Source of the DNA: Arthrobacter sp. B1I2
GTDB taxonomy: Bacteria; Actinomycetota; Actinomycetes; Actinomycetales; Micrococcaceae
DNA: 64,000 nucleotides
Assembly: GCF_030816485.1 (NCBI RefSeq)
Contig: NZ_JAUSYC010000001.1
Span: 1,798,001 to 1,862,000, forward strand
Direction: 5' to 3'
Part shown: in pieces, positions 31,259 through 40,726 of the stretch
Layout of the letters: every line of letters starts with the position of its first letter
Numbering within the stretch: position 1 is the stretch's first letter
Program-made: the position numbers and the translations under genes
The notes under the pieces: generated by a model
Databases searched by the model: none
The model's input: only the letters and a program-made list of their open reading frames with translations
What the model was told of the DNA's origin: nothing

Positions 31259-33985
31259 GTGCCAAGCAAGGCCAAAACCGGCAAGAAACTCGTGATTGTG
31301 GAGTCTCCGGCCAAGAGCAAGACCATCGCCAAGTACCTCGGCGAGGGCTTCATCGTTGAGGCCTCCATTGGTCACATCCGCGACCTGCCGCAGCCGTCCG
31401 AACTCCCCGCGGAGCTGAAGAAGACCTCGGTGGGCAAGTTCGCCGTCGACATTGAGCACGACTTCAAGCCGTACTACGTCGTGTCCCCCGACAAGAAGAA
31501 AAAGGTGACCGAGCTCAAGGCCGCGCTCAAGGACGCCGACGAACTCTATCTCGCAACCGATGGGGACCGCGAGGGCGAAGCCATCGCGTGGCACCTGCTG
31601 GAAGTGCTCAAGCCCAAGGTCCCGGTGTACCGGATGACATTCGGCGAAATCACCAAGGAAGCCATCCAGCGCGCCATGGGCAACCTGCGCGACGTGGACC
31701 AGGACCTCGTGGACGCCCAGGAAACCCGCCGCGTCCTGGACCGCCTCTACGGCTACGAAATTTCCCCGGTGCTGTGGCGCAAGGTGGCACGGGGCCTGTC
31801 CGCCGGGCGCGTGCAGTCCGTGGTCACCCGCATGGTGGTGGACCGCGAACGCGAACGCATGGCCTTCAGGGCGGCCTCGTACTGGGACCTGACCGGCCAG
31901 TTCGGCGCCGAATCGGGCTCGTTCAAGGCCAAGCTCGCCGCCGTTGACGGCGCCAAGGTGGCCACCGGCCGTGACTTCAACGACAACGGCCAGCTCACCT
32001 CGAAAAACGTCGCCCACCTCAATGAGGAGCTGGCTACGTCCCTGGCGGCCGGGCTGCAGGATGCGGACTTCCGCGTCCGCTCGGTGGATACCAAGCCGTA
32101 CACCCGCCGCCCGGCGGCGCCCTTCACCACCTCCACGCTGCAGCAGGAGGCGGGCCGCAAGCTGCGTTTCTCCTCCAAGAGCACTATGCAAGTGGCCCAG
32201 CGGCTGTATGAAAACGGCTACATCACCTATATGCGTACGGATTCCTCCGCTCTGAGCGACGAGGCCGTCACCGCCGCCCGCCGGCAGGCCTCGGAACTGT
32301 ACGGCCCGGAATACATTCCGCAGACCCCGCGCGTGTACTCGAACAAGGCCGCCAACGCCCAGGAAGCGCACGAGGCCATCCGCCCCGCCGGTGACTCCTT
32401 CCGGACGCCGGCGCAGGTCGCCAAGCAGCTTTCCGGGGACGAGTTCCGCCTCTACGAACTCATCTGGAAGCGCACCGTGGCTTCCCAGATGGGCGACGCC
32501 AAGGGTTCGACGGCGACCATCCGCCTGGGTGCCATCGCTGCGGACGGGCGGGACGCTGAGTTCTCGGCATCCGGCACCGTGATCACGTTCCCCGGGTTCC
32601 TCGCCGCCTATGAGGAAGGCAAGGACGAGACCCGCGGCGATGACGACTCCGACGAAGCGCGCCGCCTGCCCAACGTGGCCAAAGACGATTCCCTCACCGC
32701 TGCGGACATCCAGGCCGTGGGCCACGAGACCTCGCCGCCGCCGCGCTACACGGAAGCGTCCCTGACCGCGGAACTGGAGAAGAAGGGCATCGGCCGCCCA
32801 TCCACCTACGCCTCCACCATTTCCACCATCCAGGACCGCGGCTACGTCCGGAAGCAGGGCTCCGCGCTGGTGCCCAGCTGGATCGCCTTTTCGGTCATCC
32901 GGCTCCTGGAGCAGCACTTCTCCGACTACGTGGATTACGAGTTCACCGCCGACATGGAAGGCGACCTGGACAAGATCGCCAACGGCCAGGAAGCCGGCGC
33001 CTCCTGGCTGCGGCACTTCTACTTCGGCCAGGACTCCGACCCCGGCCTGCTGAGCATCGTCAACAACCTGGGCGAGATCGATGCCCGGGAGATCAACTCA
33101 ATCCCCATCACAGACGACATCACCCTCCGGGTAGGCAAGTTCGGCCCGTACCTGGAAAGCTCAGCCGCAGTGGTGGACCCGAAGACCGGCGAGATCGTGG
33201 AATCTGCGCGCGCCAATGTGCCCGAGGACCTGGCACCGGACGAGCTGACTGCCGCCAAGGCCATCGAACTGATGGAGACGGCGGCCCCCGAGGAACGCGT
33301 GCTGGGCACCGATCCCCATACGGGGCACACCGTCGTGGCCAAGAACGGCCGCTACGGCGCCTACGTCACCGAGATCATCCCCGAGATGACCGAGGAACAG
33401 ATTGCGGCCCAGCCGGTGGAGTACTACAAGAACGGCAAGCCCAAACCGCCGAAGAAGCCGGTCAAGGCCAAGCCGCGAACGGGTTCGCTCTTCAAGTCCA
33501 TGACGGTCGAGTCCGTGACCCTGGACGAGGCACTGCAGCTCATGAGCCTGCCCCGCGCTCTGGGCGAGGACGCCGAGGGCAACCTCATCACGGTCCAGAA
33601 CGGCCGGTTCGGCCCCTACCTCAAGAAGGGGACCGACTCCCGCTCCATCGGCTCCGAAGAGGAAATCTTCACCATCACCCTGGAGCAGGCCCTGGAGATC
33701 TACTCCCAGCCGAAGCAGCGCGGCGCCCGTGCCGCGGTGCCGCCGCTGGCCGAGTTCGGCCCGGACCCGGTATCCGAGAAGAACATCGTGGTGAAGGAAG
33801 GCCGGTTCGGGCCCTACATCACCGACGGCATCACCAACATCACGGTTCCCCGCGCCACCTCCCTGGAGGAGCTCACGCGTGAGCAGGCCGTGGAGCTGCT
33901 GGCCGAAAAACGCGCCAAGGGCCCGGTCAAGCGGACCGCCACCCGCAAGCCGCCGGCCAAGAAGAAGGCAACGGCCCGGAAATAG
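31259..33985 (+). CDS. topA: DNA topoisomerase I
   Basis: 908 residues, type IA topoisomerase that relaxes negative supercoils. The TOPRIM domain starts at LVIVESPAKSKTIAKYLG and includes TDGDREGEAIAWHL. The catalytic tyrosine is Tyr324 in YITYMRTDSSALS. The C-terminal third consists of repeated topoisomerase C-terminal modules (GRFGPYL motifs recur) and ends in a Lys/Arg-rich tail; no zinc fingers are seen, as is usual in actinobacteria. GTG at 31259 with GTAGGAG just upstream is chosen; the in-frame ATG at 31217 lies before it. Confidence 0.97.
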   Translation: MPSKAKTGKKLVIVESPAKSKTIAKYLGEGFIVEASIGHIRDLPQPSELPAELKKTSVGKFAVDIEHDFKPYYVVSPDKKKKVTELKAALKDADELYLATDGDREGEAIAWHLLEVLKPKVPVYRMTFGEITKEAIQRAMGNLRDVDQDLVDAQETRRVLDRLYGYEISPVLWRKVARGLSAGRVQSVVTRMVVDRERERMAFRAASYWDLTGQFGAESGSFKAKLAAVDGAKVATGRDFNDNGQLTSKNVAHLNEELATSLAAGLQDADFRVRSVDTKPYTRRPAAPFTTSTLQQEAGRKLRFSSKSTMQVAQRLYENGYITYMRTDSSALSDEAVTAARRQASELYGPEYIPQTPRVYSNKAANAQEAHEAIRPAGDSFRTPAQVAKQLSGDEFRLYELIWKRTVASQMGDAKGSTATIRLGAIAADGRDAEFSASGTVITFPGFLAAYEEGKDETRGDDDSDEARRLPNVAKDDSLTAADIQAVGHETSPPPRYTEASLTAELEKKGIGRPSTYASTISTIQDRGYVRKQGSALVPSWIAFSVIRLLEQHFSDYVDYEFTADMEGDLDKIANGQEAGASWLRHFYFGQDSDPGLLSIVNNLGEIDAREINSIPITDDITLRVGKFGPYLESSAAVVDPKTGEIVESARANVPEDLAPDELTAAKAIELMETAAPEERVLGTDPHTGHTVVAKNGRYGAYVTEIIPEMTEEQIAAQPVEYYKNGKPKPPKKPVKAKPRTGSLFKSMTVESVTLDEALQLMSLPRALGEDAEGNLITVQNGRFGPYLKKGTDSRSIGSEEEIFTITLEQALEIYSQPKQRGARAAVPPLAEFGPDPVSEKNIVVKEGRFGPYITDGITNITVPRATSLEELTREQAVELLAEKRAKGPVKRTATRKPPAKKKATARK

Positions 33986-34038
33986 GGTCCTGGCCGGCGC
34001 GTTTGCGCCGGCCACCGGATCGTGATCGGGTAGTCAGT

Positions 34039-34458
34039 ATGACTGAACAGCCTGCGCACACGGATCTCCAGCCGCTCAACGACCTTGAGGAGAAGCTCGC
34101 CACCGGCGGACAGCCTGACGCAAACCCCGTGGACGTCATCCTGTCGTTCCTGAACAGCGAGGTCTACATCATCAGCTCGGACACGGTGGAGGGCGTGGAC
34201 TCCCAGGTGGAACCACTGGTTCTTGCCAACGCCGACGGCGACCCCGTCCTCGCCGTTTTCTCGCACCCGAGCAGGGTGGACCAGCAGTACCTGGAAGCTG
34301 CCCCCAACGTGCTGGGCACCCAGGGCGCTGCCATTATCGCCAACCTTGGCGATGAACTTGGCATGGTGATCAACCCCGGAGCCGCCTACGGTTTCGAGAT
34401 CAACCCCGAAGGCGTGGCCAACATCAGGCGCGACTTCAAGCGCGCTGACGAGCAATAA
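34039..34458 (+). CDS. SseB-like domain protein
   Basis: 139 residues. The sequence (LEEKLATGG, VYIISSDTVEG, PLVLANADGDPVLAVFSHPS, LGDELGMVINPGAAYGFEI) matches the SseB N-terminal domain family, whose role in bacteria is unclear. The ATG at 34039 has no obvious ribosome site. It ends 7 bp before ppx and is probably co-transcribed with it. Confidence 0.8.
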   Translation: MTEQPAHTDLQPLNDLEEKLATGGQPDANPVDVILSFLNSEVYIISSDTVEGVDSQVEPLVLANADGDPVLAVFSHPSRVDQQYLEAAPNVLGTQGAAIIANLGDELGMVINPGAAYGFEINPEGVANIRRDFKRADEQ

Positions 34459-34465
34459 TGTCCCC

Positions 34466-35455
34466 ATGCGTCTAGGCGTCCTCGATATCGGTTCCAATAC
34501 TGTCCATCTGCTCCTGGTAGATGCCCATCCCGGTGCGCAGCCGGTCCCGTTCGCTTCCCACAAGCGGCCCGTGTCCCTGGTCCAGTACCTTGAGCCGGAC
34601 GGCAGCATCAGCGACGAGGGCCAGCATGAGCTGACCGAGTTCGTGCTGGAAGCATGGGAATTCGCTGCCCGGCACAAGGCCGAGGACCTGCTGGCCTTCT
34701 GTACGTCCGCCATCCGCGAGGCCACCAACGGCCCCGCAGTGCTGGCCCGGGTCAAGCACGAAACCACGGTGACCCTCCAGGAACTGACCGGCAGTGAAGA
34801 AGCGTCCATGACGTTCTTCGCGGTGCGGCGCTGGCATGGCTGGGGTGCCGGTCCCATCCTGAACCTGGACATCGGCGGCGGCTCCTTCGAAATGGCGTTT
34901 GGCCAGGACGAGCTGCCCGAAGTGGCCACCTCAGTGCCCCTTGGCGCGAGCCGCCTCACCAGGGACTGGCTCGCCGAGGATCCGCCGTCAGCCAGGAGCG
35001 TCAAGGAACTCCGCCGGTACATCAGGGCCACGCTTAAGCCTGCCGTCCGCGAATTCGACGGTCTGGGCCGGGCGAACGTGGTGGCCGGGACCTCGAAGAC
35101 GTTCCGTTCGCTGGCCCGGATCGCCGGTGCTGCCCCGAGCGCCGAGGGCCCCTACGTGAAACGTGAACTGCATGCCTCGGACCTGGGCATCTGGACCCAG
35201 CGGATCTCGGCCATGAGCTCAGAGGACCGGCTGCATCTTCCCGGCGTATCCGAGGCACGGGCCCATCAGCTCCTTGCAGGCGCTCTGGTGGCCGAAGCCG
35301 CCCTGGAGATGTTCAAGTTCAAGAAGCTCCGCATCTGCCCGTGGGCCCTGCGGGAAGGCCTCATCCTCCGGCGCCTGGACCAGCTGGTGTTTGCGGGCCC
35401 GCTGGAGCCCGCGCCCCACGTGGCCGCGCCCCAATCGGTGGAAGCACCGGTCTAG
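34466..35455 (+). CDS. ppx: Ppx/GppA-family phosphatase
   Basis: 329 residues. The actin-like ATPase-fold motifs are LGVLDIGSNTVHLLLVD (phosphate 1) and LNLDIGGGSFEMAFG (phosphate 2), with FCTSAIREATNG between. Family members split inorganic polyphosphate or convert pppGpp to ppGpp. The single-domain length fits short actinobacterial Ppx1 proteins. It follows the SseB-like gene with a 7-bp gap. Confidence 0.92.
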   Translation: MRLGVLDIGSNTVHLLLVDAHPGAQPVPFASHKRPVSLVQYLEPDGSISDEGQHELTEFVLEAWEFAARHKAEDLLAFCTSAIREATNGPAVLARVKHETTVTLQELTGSEEASMTFFAVRRWHGWGAGPILNLDIGGGSFEMAFGQDELPEVATSVPLGASRLTRDWLAEDPPSARSVKELRRYIRATLKPAVREFDGLGRANVVAGTSKTFRSLARIAGAAPSAEGPYVKRELHASDLGIWTQRISAMSSEDRLHLPGVSEARAHQLLAGALVAEAALEMFKFKKLRICPWALREGLILRRLDQLVFAGPLEPAPHVAAPQSVEAPV

Positions 35456-35525
35456 CCGCCCCACCGGTCGGGCTGTTGAAAGCTGGGCTGCCAAGGTCGG
35501 AACCACTTCAGCCTTAAATGCGGAA

Positions 35526-35606
35526 GCACCGGGGCCGGCAACAGGAAAATGGGGGAAAACCTGTTGCCGCGCCGCCGGTGCCCTGGCAGGCATCCCCATG
35601 CCTGCC
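35526..35606 (+). terminator. Double hairpin between ppx and proC
   Basis: First structure: a perfect 9-bp stem (GGCAACAGG 35537-35545 with 35560-35568), extended by GCACCGG (35526-35532) with 35575-35581. Second: GGCAGGCAT (35585-35593) with 35598-35606 around a CCCC loop. Probably the ppx terminator. The rest of the 265-bp gap to proC shows nothing else recognisable. Confidence 0.7.
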
Positions 35607-35720
35607 GCATCACTCGCACCCTCAATGAGGTAATAACTACGCTAGGACCCCAAGTTGTGTGCTGCCTGCGCTGAACATGGGAGTTGCCTGTGAATGCCTC
35701 CGAACTGCAATGATGGAGGC

Positions 35721-36554
35721 ATGAGCAACCGAATCGCATTCCTTGGCTGTGGATCCATGAACGAAGCCATTCTGGGCGGCCTGCTGGAGGCAGGCACGGA
35801 TCCCGCGGACGTGGTGGCCACGGTCCGCCGGGCGGGGCGTGCCTCGGAACTGGCCGAGCGGTACCACGGGATCACTGCGATTGCCGGCGAGGAAGAGTCC
35901 GACAACAACAGGCAGGCCACCAAGGGATCCGCCGTCGTCATCCTTGGCGTCAAGCCTGTGGGCATCAGGGATCTGGCCCGGGAAATCAGCCCGGCCCTTT
36001 CGCCCGGCACCGTGGTGGTCAGCGTGGCCGCTGCCGTGTCCATCGCCCAACTGGAAGCCGCCCTGCCCGCCGGGCAGCCGGTGATCCGGACCATGCCCAA
36101 CACGCCCGCAAAACTGGGCCGCGGCGTCGTGTCCGTCTCGCCCGGGACCCACTGCACCCCTGAACAGCTCCAGAAGGTCAAGGACATCCTGCAGGGGGCC
36201 GGAACGGTTGTTGAGGTCCCCGAGGAGCAGGTGGACGCGCTCTCCGCCATCAGCGGATCCGGCCCCGCCTACGCCTTCTACCTCGCGGAGGCCATGGCAT
36301 CGGCAGGGGAGGAGCTGGGCCTGGACCGGGAGTTGTCCCTGCTGCTGGCGCGCGAAACGGTGGCCGGTGCCGGGCTGATGCTCGCCGAACCCGGGGCAGA
36401 CCCCAGTGCACTGCGCAAAGCCGTGACCAGCCCCAATGGCACCACCGAACGGGCCATCGCCACCTTCGACGAACAGGGCATTCCTGCGATCATCGCAGCC
36501 GGCGCCCGTGCGGCAGCCGCCCGTGCGGCAGAGATCACCAGGCAGCTCGGCTGA
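35721..36554 (+). CDS. proC: Pyrroline-5-carboxylate reductase
   Basis: 277 residues. It catalyses the last step of proline synthesis with NAD(P)H. The Rossmann loop is FLGCGSMNEAILGGLL, TMPNTPAKLGRGV follows, and the SGSGPAYAFYLAEAM helix is the family signature near residue 180. ATG 35721 gives the normal length; GGAGG lies directly before it, so a start at 35694 is also possible. Confidence 0.95.
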   Translation: MSNRIAFLGCGSMNEAILGGLLEAGTDPADVVATVRRAGRASELAERYHGITAIAGEEESDNNRQATKGSAVVILGVKPVGIRDLAREISPALSPGTVVVSVAAAVSIAQLEAALPAGQPVIRTMPNTPAKLGRGVVSVSPGTHCTPEQLQKVKDILQGAGTVVEVPEEQVDALSAISGSGPAYAFYLAEAMASAGEELGLDRELSLLLARETVAGAGLMLAEPGADPSALRKAVTSPNGTTERAIATFDEQGIPAIIAAGARAAAARAAEITRQLG

Positions 36555-36569
36555 ACCTCCGGGGGAGGG

Positions 36570-37256
36570 TCAGGGCCGGGCGGCGAACCGTTCCAGCAGG
36601 TCCACGTGGCCGGAGACGATCAGCATGTCCCGCGAGGACACCTTGGTCTCGGGCCGGGCATAAGTGAAGTCCTCGCCGGGAGACTTGACGCCCACAATGG
36701 TTACGCCGTACTTGGAACGGACCTTTGACTCGTCCAGGGTGAAGCCCACCGTTTCGCGCGGCGGGTACATCTTCACGATCGCAAAGTCGTCGTCGAACTC
36801 GATGAAGTCCAGCATGCGCCCGGAGACCAGATGCGCGGCGCGGACGCCGGCGTCGGCCTCCGGGTAGATCACGTGGTTGGCGCCGATCCGTGTGAGGATC
36901 TTGCCGTGCGACGGGGTGATGGCTTTAACCCACAGGTGCTCGATGCCGAGGTCCACCAGGTTGACCGTGATCAGTACCGAGGACTCAATGGAGGTACCCA
37001 CGCCCACGACGGCGGAACTGAACTCCTGTGCACCGAGCTGGCGGAGTGCATCGATGTTGGTGGCGTCCGCTTCCACCACGTGGGTCAGGAGGGGCGCCCA
37101 TTTCTGCACCAGGTTCCGGTCCCGCTCAATGGCGAGGACTTCCCGGCCCTGCTTGACCAGCTGCTCCGCGGTGGAGGATCCGAAGCGGCCCAGCCCGATG
37201 ACCAGGACGGGGGCGTTGTGCGCGGGGCGCCGTGGGGCGTCTGTGGAACTAGCCAA
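36570..37256 (-). CDS. ktrA: Potassium channel regulatory subunit (KtrA/TrkA type)
   Basis: 228 residues. The RCK N domain has the dinucleotide loop VIGLGRFGSSTAEQL and the acidic end AIERD; an RCK C domain follows from about residue 150. It gates the membrane subunit by binding ATP/ADP or NAD(H). TTG at 37256 is the start because GAGAGG lies at about 8 nt; it overlaps the end of the upstream gene by 8 bp, so the two are co-translated. Confidence 0.92.
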   Translation of the reverse strand: MASSTDAPRRPAHNAPVLVIGLGRFGSSTAEQLVKQGREVLAIERDRNLVQKWAPLLTHVVEADATNIDALRQLGAQEFSSAVVGVGTSIESSVLITVNLVDLGIEHLWVKAITPSHGKILTRIGANHVIYPEADAGVRAAHLVSGRMLDFIEFDDDFAIVKMYPPRETVGFTLDESKVRSKYGVTIVGVKSPGEDFTYARPETKVSSRDMLIVSGHVDLLERFAARP

Positions 37257-38682
37257 TGATCGGCCTCTCTTCGGGATAGTGGTACAACTGGCTGCGCTGG
37301 CGCAGGGCCAAGGCAGCTGCAAGGGTAACGGTACCCACGCGGCCCGCGAACATCAGCGCCGTGAGGACGTAGACGCCGGCCGGCGGCACCTCGGCGCTCA
37401 GGTTGGTGCTGAGCCCCACCGTGGCGAACGCGGAAATGGTCTCGAACAGTACCCGGTCAAGTGGCTGGCCGCTGATGGCCAGCAGCAGGAAAGCCGACAC
37501 GGACACCAAGGTGGCGCCGGCGACGATCACTGAGATGGCCACCCGCATGCTGCCCTGCGGGATCGTCCTGCCGTAGACCTTCACGTCCGCGTCGCCACGG
37601 GCTTCGGCGATGATGGCCAGGAACATCACGGCGATGGTGGTCACTTTGATGCCGCCCGCAGTGGACGCGGAGCCGCCGCCTGCGAACATCAGGGCGTCGG
37701 TCAGCAGCATGGTGGTTGAGTCCATCTGGTTCTGGTCCACCAGGTTGAATCCGCCCGAACGGGTCATCACGGACGCGAAGAGCGCGTGCGTGATCTTGTC
37801 ACCCACATTCATGGAGCCAATGGTCCGGACGTTGTCCCACTCCATCAGCGCCCAGAGGAAGGCCCCGGCTGCCAGCAGGATCAGGGAGACCTGGATGGTG
37901 AGCTTGGTGTGCAGGTTCCACTTCTTCCAGTTCAGGCCGTTCTGCTGCAGGACCATGACCACGGGGAAGCCCAGGCTGCCCAGGAAGACTCCCACCATCA
38001 GGGGGATGAGGATCCAGAGGTCCGTCTCGTAGGGCACGATGCCATCGGAGTGCGGCGTGAAGCCCGCGTTGTTGAACGACGAGATGGCGTAGAACATACC
38101 GTGCCAGACAGACTGCCAGAACGGCTCGCCCAGGGTGAGGAACCGCGGGATGAGCGCGAGCGCCAGGATTCCCTCGATCACCACGGACGTGGTGATGACG
38201 ATCCGCAGCAGGGTGCCCACCTCGCCCAGGCGGCCGGCGTTGTTCATGGACTCTGCCGCGATGATCTTGCCGCGGACACCCAGCCGCTTGCTCACCATCA
38301 GTGCCAGCAAGGAAGCCAGCGTCAACGTTCCCAAGCCGCCGATGAAGATGCCCACCAGGATCACCAGCTGGCCGAAGAAGGACCAGTGGACCGCCGTCGA
38401 CACCACTGTGAGTCCCGTAACGCACACGGCCGAGACGGCCGTAAACAGGGCCTGGTGGATGGGGGTGGGCGTTCCGTCGGCCGACGAGACCGGCAAGGAC
38501 AGCAGAAACGTGAACACCGTGCATACGGCGGCGAAGGCCGTGAGGGCGAGCCTGGCGGGGGTGGTGTTGGCGATATCGTCAATGAAGTCGCGCAGCCGGG
38601 TCAGGATCCAGAGGCCCTCCCGCTCCTGCGCCGGGGGGTGCCAGGTGGCCGGGGTGCGGGGCCTCGACTGGCTCTGCGTCAT
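37249..38682 (-). CDS. ktrB: Potassium uptake membrane subunit (KtrB/TrkH type)
   Basis: 477 residues with about ten membrane spans. The four pore loops with their glycines are seen in order: VCVTGLTVVST, FNNAGFTPHSDG, TRSGGFNLVD and ATVGLSTNLS. The AGGGSASTAGGIK loop in the third repeat is the KtrB intramembrane gate region. It brings in potassium (with sodium in Ktr systems) under control of KtrA. ATG at 38682 has CGAGGAAAA upstream; longer in-frame starts lack support. Confidence 0.95.
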   Translation of the reverse strand: MTQSQSRPRTPATWHPPAQEREGLWILTRLRDFIDDIANTTPARLALTAFAAVCTVFTFLLSLPVSSADGTPTPIHQALFTAVSAVCVTGLTVVSTAVHWSFFGQLVILVGIFIGGLGTLTLASLLALMVSKRLGVRGKIIAAESMNNAGRLGEVGTLLRIVITTSVVIEGILALALIPRFLTLGEPFWQSVWHGMFYAISSFNNAGFTPHSDGIVPYETDLWILIPLMVGVFLGSLGFPVVMVLQQNGLNWKKWNLHTKLTIQVSLILLAAGAFLWALMEWDNVRTIGSMNVGDKITHALFASVMTRSGGFNLVDQNQMDSTTMLLTDALMFAGGGSASTAGGIKVTTIAVMFLAIIAEARGDADVKVYGRTIPQGSMRVAISVIVAGATLVSVSAFLLLAISGQPLDRVLFETISAFATVGLSTNLSAEVPPAGVYVLTALMFAGRVGTVTLAAALALRQRSQLYHYPEERPIIG

Positions 38683-38773
38683 GTGTGGCTTTTCCTCGGT
38701 TGAAACGGCTTCCCCCAGTAGTAAACCACTAAAGCCCGCGTCGTGGCCGGGCGGGCGGCAGCGCGGGCTCGGG

Positions 38774-38779
38774 TAGCCT
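38774..38779 (+). promoter_or_regulatory. -10 box of leaderless acuC-like gene
   Basis: TAGCCT ends 7 nt before the ATG at 38787; there is no ribosome site. Confidence 0.5.
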
Positions 38780-38786
38780 GTGATTG

Positions 38787-39998
38787 ATGACATACCTGCC
38801 CGGCCTCAGCCAGCCCGCGCCGCCAACGATGGTGGCGTGGAGTCCTGACATGACAGCCTACAACTTTGGCCCGGGCCACCCCATGGCGCCGGAGCGGATG
38901 GACCTTACAGCCCGCCTGGCCCGCAGCCTGGGGCTCTTCGACCTGGACCATGTTGACGTGGCGGCACCCGAGGTGGCCTCCGACGCCGACCTGCAGTCCG
39001 TTCACTCCGCGGACTATGTGGCGGCAGTCCGCCGGGTCAGTGCGGACCCGTCGCAGCCCGACGAAGCCTGGGGGCTGGGAACGGAGGATGATCCGGCGTT
39101 TGCCGGGATGCATGAGGCAGCGGCGCGGCTGGCCGGCGGGTCCCTGCTGGCGGCCCGGCGCGTGCTGGACGGCTCTGCCCTGCACGCGGTCAACTTCGGC
39201 GGGGGCATGCACCACGCCTCCCGGGACCGCGCCAGCGGATTCTGCATCTACAACGACGCCGCCATTGCGGTGCAGAAGCTGCTCGACGGCGGTGTGGGCA
39301 AGGTGGCCTACATCGACGTCGACGCCCACCACGGGGACGGCACCCAGAACATCTTCTGGGACGATCCCCGGGTCCTCACGCTCTCGCTGCACGAGACCGG
39401 GCTGACCCTCTTTCCCGGGACCGGGTTCGCCAACGAGCTGGGCGGGCCTGCAGCCGAGGGAACGGCCGTGAACGTTGCCCTGCCCGCCGGTACGGGGGAT
39501 GCCGGGTGGCTGCGCGCCTTCTATGCTGTGGTGCCGCAACTGGTGGGCGCCTTCCAGCCGGAGGTGATCGTGAGCCAGCACGGCTGCGATTCACACCGCA
39601 GCGATCCCCTGACGCACCTCAACCTCAGCGTGGACGGGCAGCGGGAGGCAGCGAACGCCGTCGGGCATCTCGCCGAGCGCTACTGTGACGGCCGCTGGAT
39701 CGCCACCGGCGGCGGGGGCTACAACGTGCTGGACGTGGTGCCGCGGTCCTGGAGCCATCTGATTGCCATAGCCGCGGGGCGGCCGGTGCCGCTGCGGACC
39801 CCCGTGCCCGGGGACTGGCGCCAGTACGTGGCAGAGAAGTACGGCACTGAAGCGCCGGCCCTCATGGGGGACGACGTGGAGCTGTGGTGGCGGTCCTGGG
39901 AAGTGGGCTTCGACCCCAATGACGCCGTGGACCGCACCGTCATGGCCACCCGCAAGGCAGTGTTCCCGCTGCACGGGCTGGACCCCTGGTTCGATTAG
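38787..39998 (+). CDS. acuC: AcuC-like deacetylase (histone deacetylase fold)
   Basis: 403 residues. The zinc-dependent deacetylase motifs are complete: GGGMHHASRDRASGFCIYND, YIDVDAHHGDGTQ, HGCDSHRSDPLTHL and GGGGYN. In Bacillus, AcuC removes the acetyl group from acetyl-CoA synthetase and keeps it active. The window also encodes acsA 25 kb away with the matching target lysine motif, but that pairing is inference. Divergent from ktrB; leaderless-type start. Confidence 0.9.
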   Translation: MTYLPGLSQPAPPTMVAWSPDMTAYNFGPGHPMAPERMDLTARLARSLGLFDLDHVDVAAPEVASDADLQSVHSADYVAAVRRVSADPSQPDEAWGLGTEDDPAFAGMHEAAARLAGGSLLAARRVLDGSALHAVNFGGGMHHASRDRASGFCIYNDAAIAVQKLLDGGVGKVAYIDVDAHHGDGTQNIFWDDPRVLTLSLHETGLTLFPGTGFANELGGPAAEGTAVNVALPAGTGDAGWLRAFYAVVPQLVGAFQPEVIVSQHGCDSHRSDPLTHLNLSVDGQREAANAVGHLAERYCDGRWIATGGGGYNVLDVVPRSWSHLIAIAAGRPVPLRTPVPGDWRQYVAEKYGTEAPALMGDDVELWWRSWEVGFDPNDAVDRTVMATRKAVFPLHGLDPWFD

Positions 39999-40056
39999 GT
40001 TCGAGCAGGAAGTCCCGGCCGCCGAAATAGTTGATGCCTTTCGGCGTATATGTCGC

Positions 40057-40062
40057 TAGGGT
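40057..40062 (+). promoter_or_regulatory. -10 box close to the ArsR-type start
   Basis: TAGGGT ends 6 nt before the ATG at 40069. GGGAG also lies in those 6 nt but too close for a normal ribosome site. Confidence 0.45.
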
Positions 40063-40068
40063 GGGAGC

Positions 40069-40716
40069 ATGGTGACAGACGACGTATTTGCCGTCATAGC
40101 GGAATCCACCCGGCGGGACATCCTGGTGGCCCTCCGGGCAGGAGACAAAGCCGTGGGGGAGCTGGTGGAGGAACTGGCGGCGAGCCAGCCCACCATTTCC
40201 AAGCACCTGAAAGTCCTCCGTGAAGCACAGCTCGTCAGTATGCGTGCGCAGGGGCAGAAACGGTACTACGCCTTGAACCGCGGGCCGTTGGAGGGCATCG
40301 CCAGCTGGTTGGAGACGTTCGACGTCGGCCCTGGCGCCAAAGCTGCCGTGTCACCCGGCAGCGCGGCCAACACAGCGCCGGCCCAGGCAGTCCCAGCCCA
40401 GGCAGTCCCAACACAGCCGGGTCCGGCCCACCTGAAGGAAGGCGTCGCCGCTGCGGCCGCCTCGCTGCCCCCGGCTGCCGGCACCGCGGAAGCGGTGGCG
40501 CCGCATCCAGCCAGGGAGGAAACCCCGGCGGCCGTCCTGGTGCGGGAAGGCGCCGAGCTGAGCCCCGCCGTCGTGATTCCCGGCGGCACGGCCGCCCCGC
40601 TGAGCGACGACAGCGTTCCGCAGCAAATCGGCCGTACTGTTGGCCGCGCCGCCACCAAAGCAGCGGACCTGCTGGCCAACCTCCCCACACTGCCCAAGTT
40701 TGGCCGCAAGAAGTAG
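40069..40716 (+). CDS. ArsR-type winged-helix regulator with long low-complexity tail
   Basis: 215 residues. The first 90 form an ArsR winged helix (FAVIAESTRRDILVALRAGD, SQPTISKHLKVLREAQLV, GQKRYYALN). No metal-binding ELCVCDL-type motif is seen, so the ligand is unknown. The remaining 125 residues are Ala/Pro-rich, with a repeated AVPAQ unit near residue 105, and end in a basic amphipathic stretch (TKAADLLANLPTLPKFGRKK). Typical ArsR proteins are about 110 residues, so the tail is unusual. Convergent with lldD, with 10 bp between stops. Confidence 0.85.
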   Translation: MVTDDVFAVIAESTRRDILVALRAGDKAVGELVEELAASQPTISKHLKVLREAQLVSMRAQGQKRYYALNRGPLEGIASWLETFDVGPGAKAAVSPGSAANTAPAQAVPAQAVPTQPGPAHLKEGVAAAAASLPPAAGTAEAVAPHPAREETPAAVLVREGAELSPAVVIPGGTAAPLSDDSVPQQIGRTVGRAATKAADLLANLPTLPKFGRKK

Positions 40717-40726
40717 GTTTGCCTCC

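Noticed and set aside
31223..33016. 597-codon open frame on the minus strand
   Set aside because: Antisense shadow of topA; no recognisable domain.
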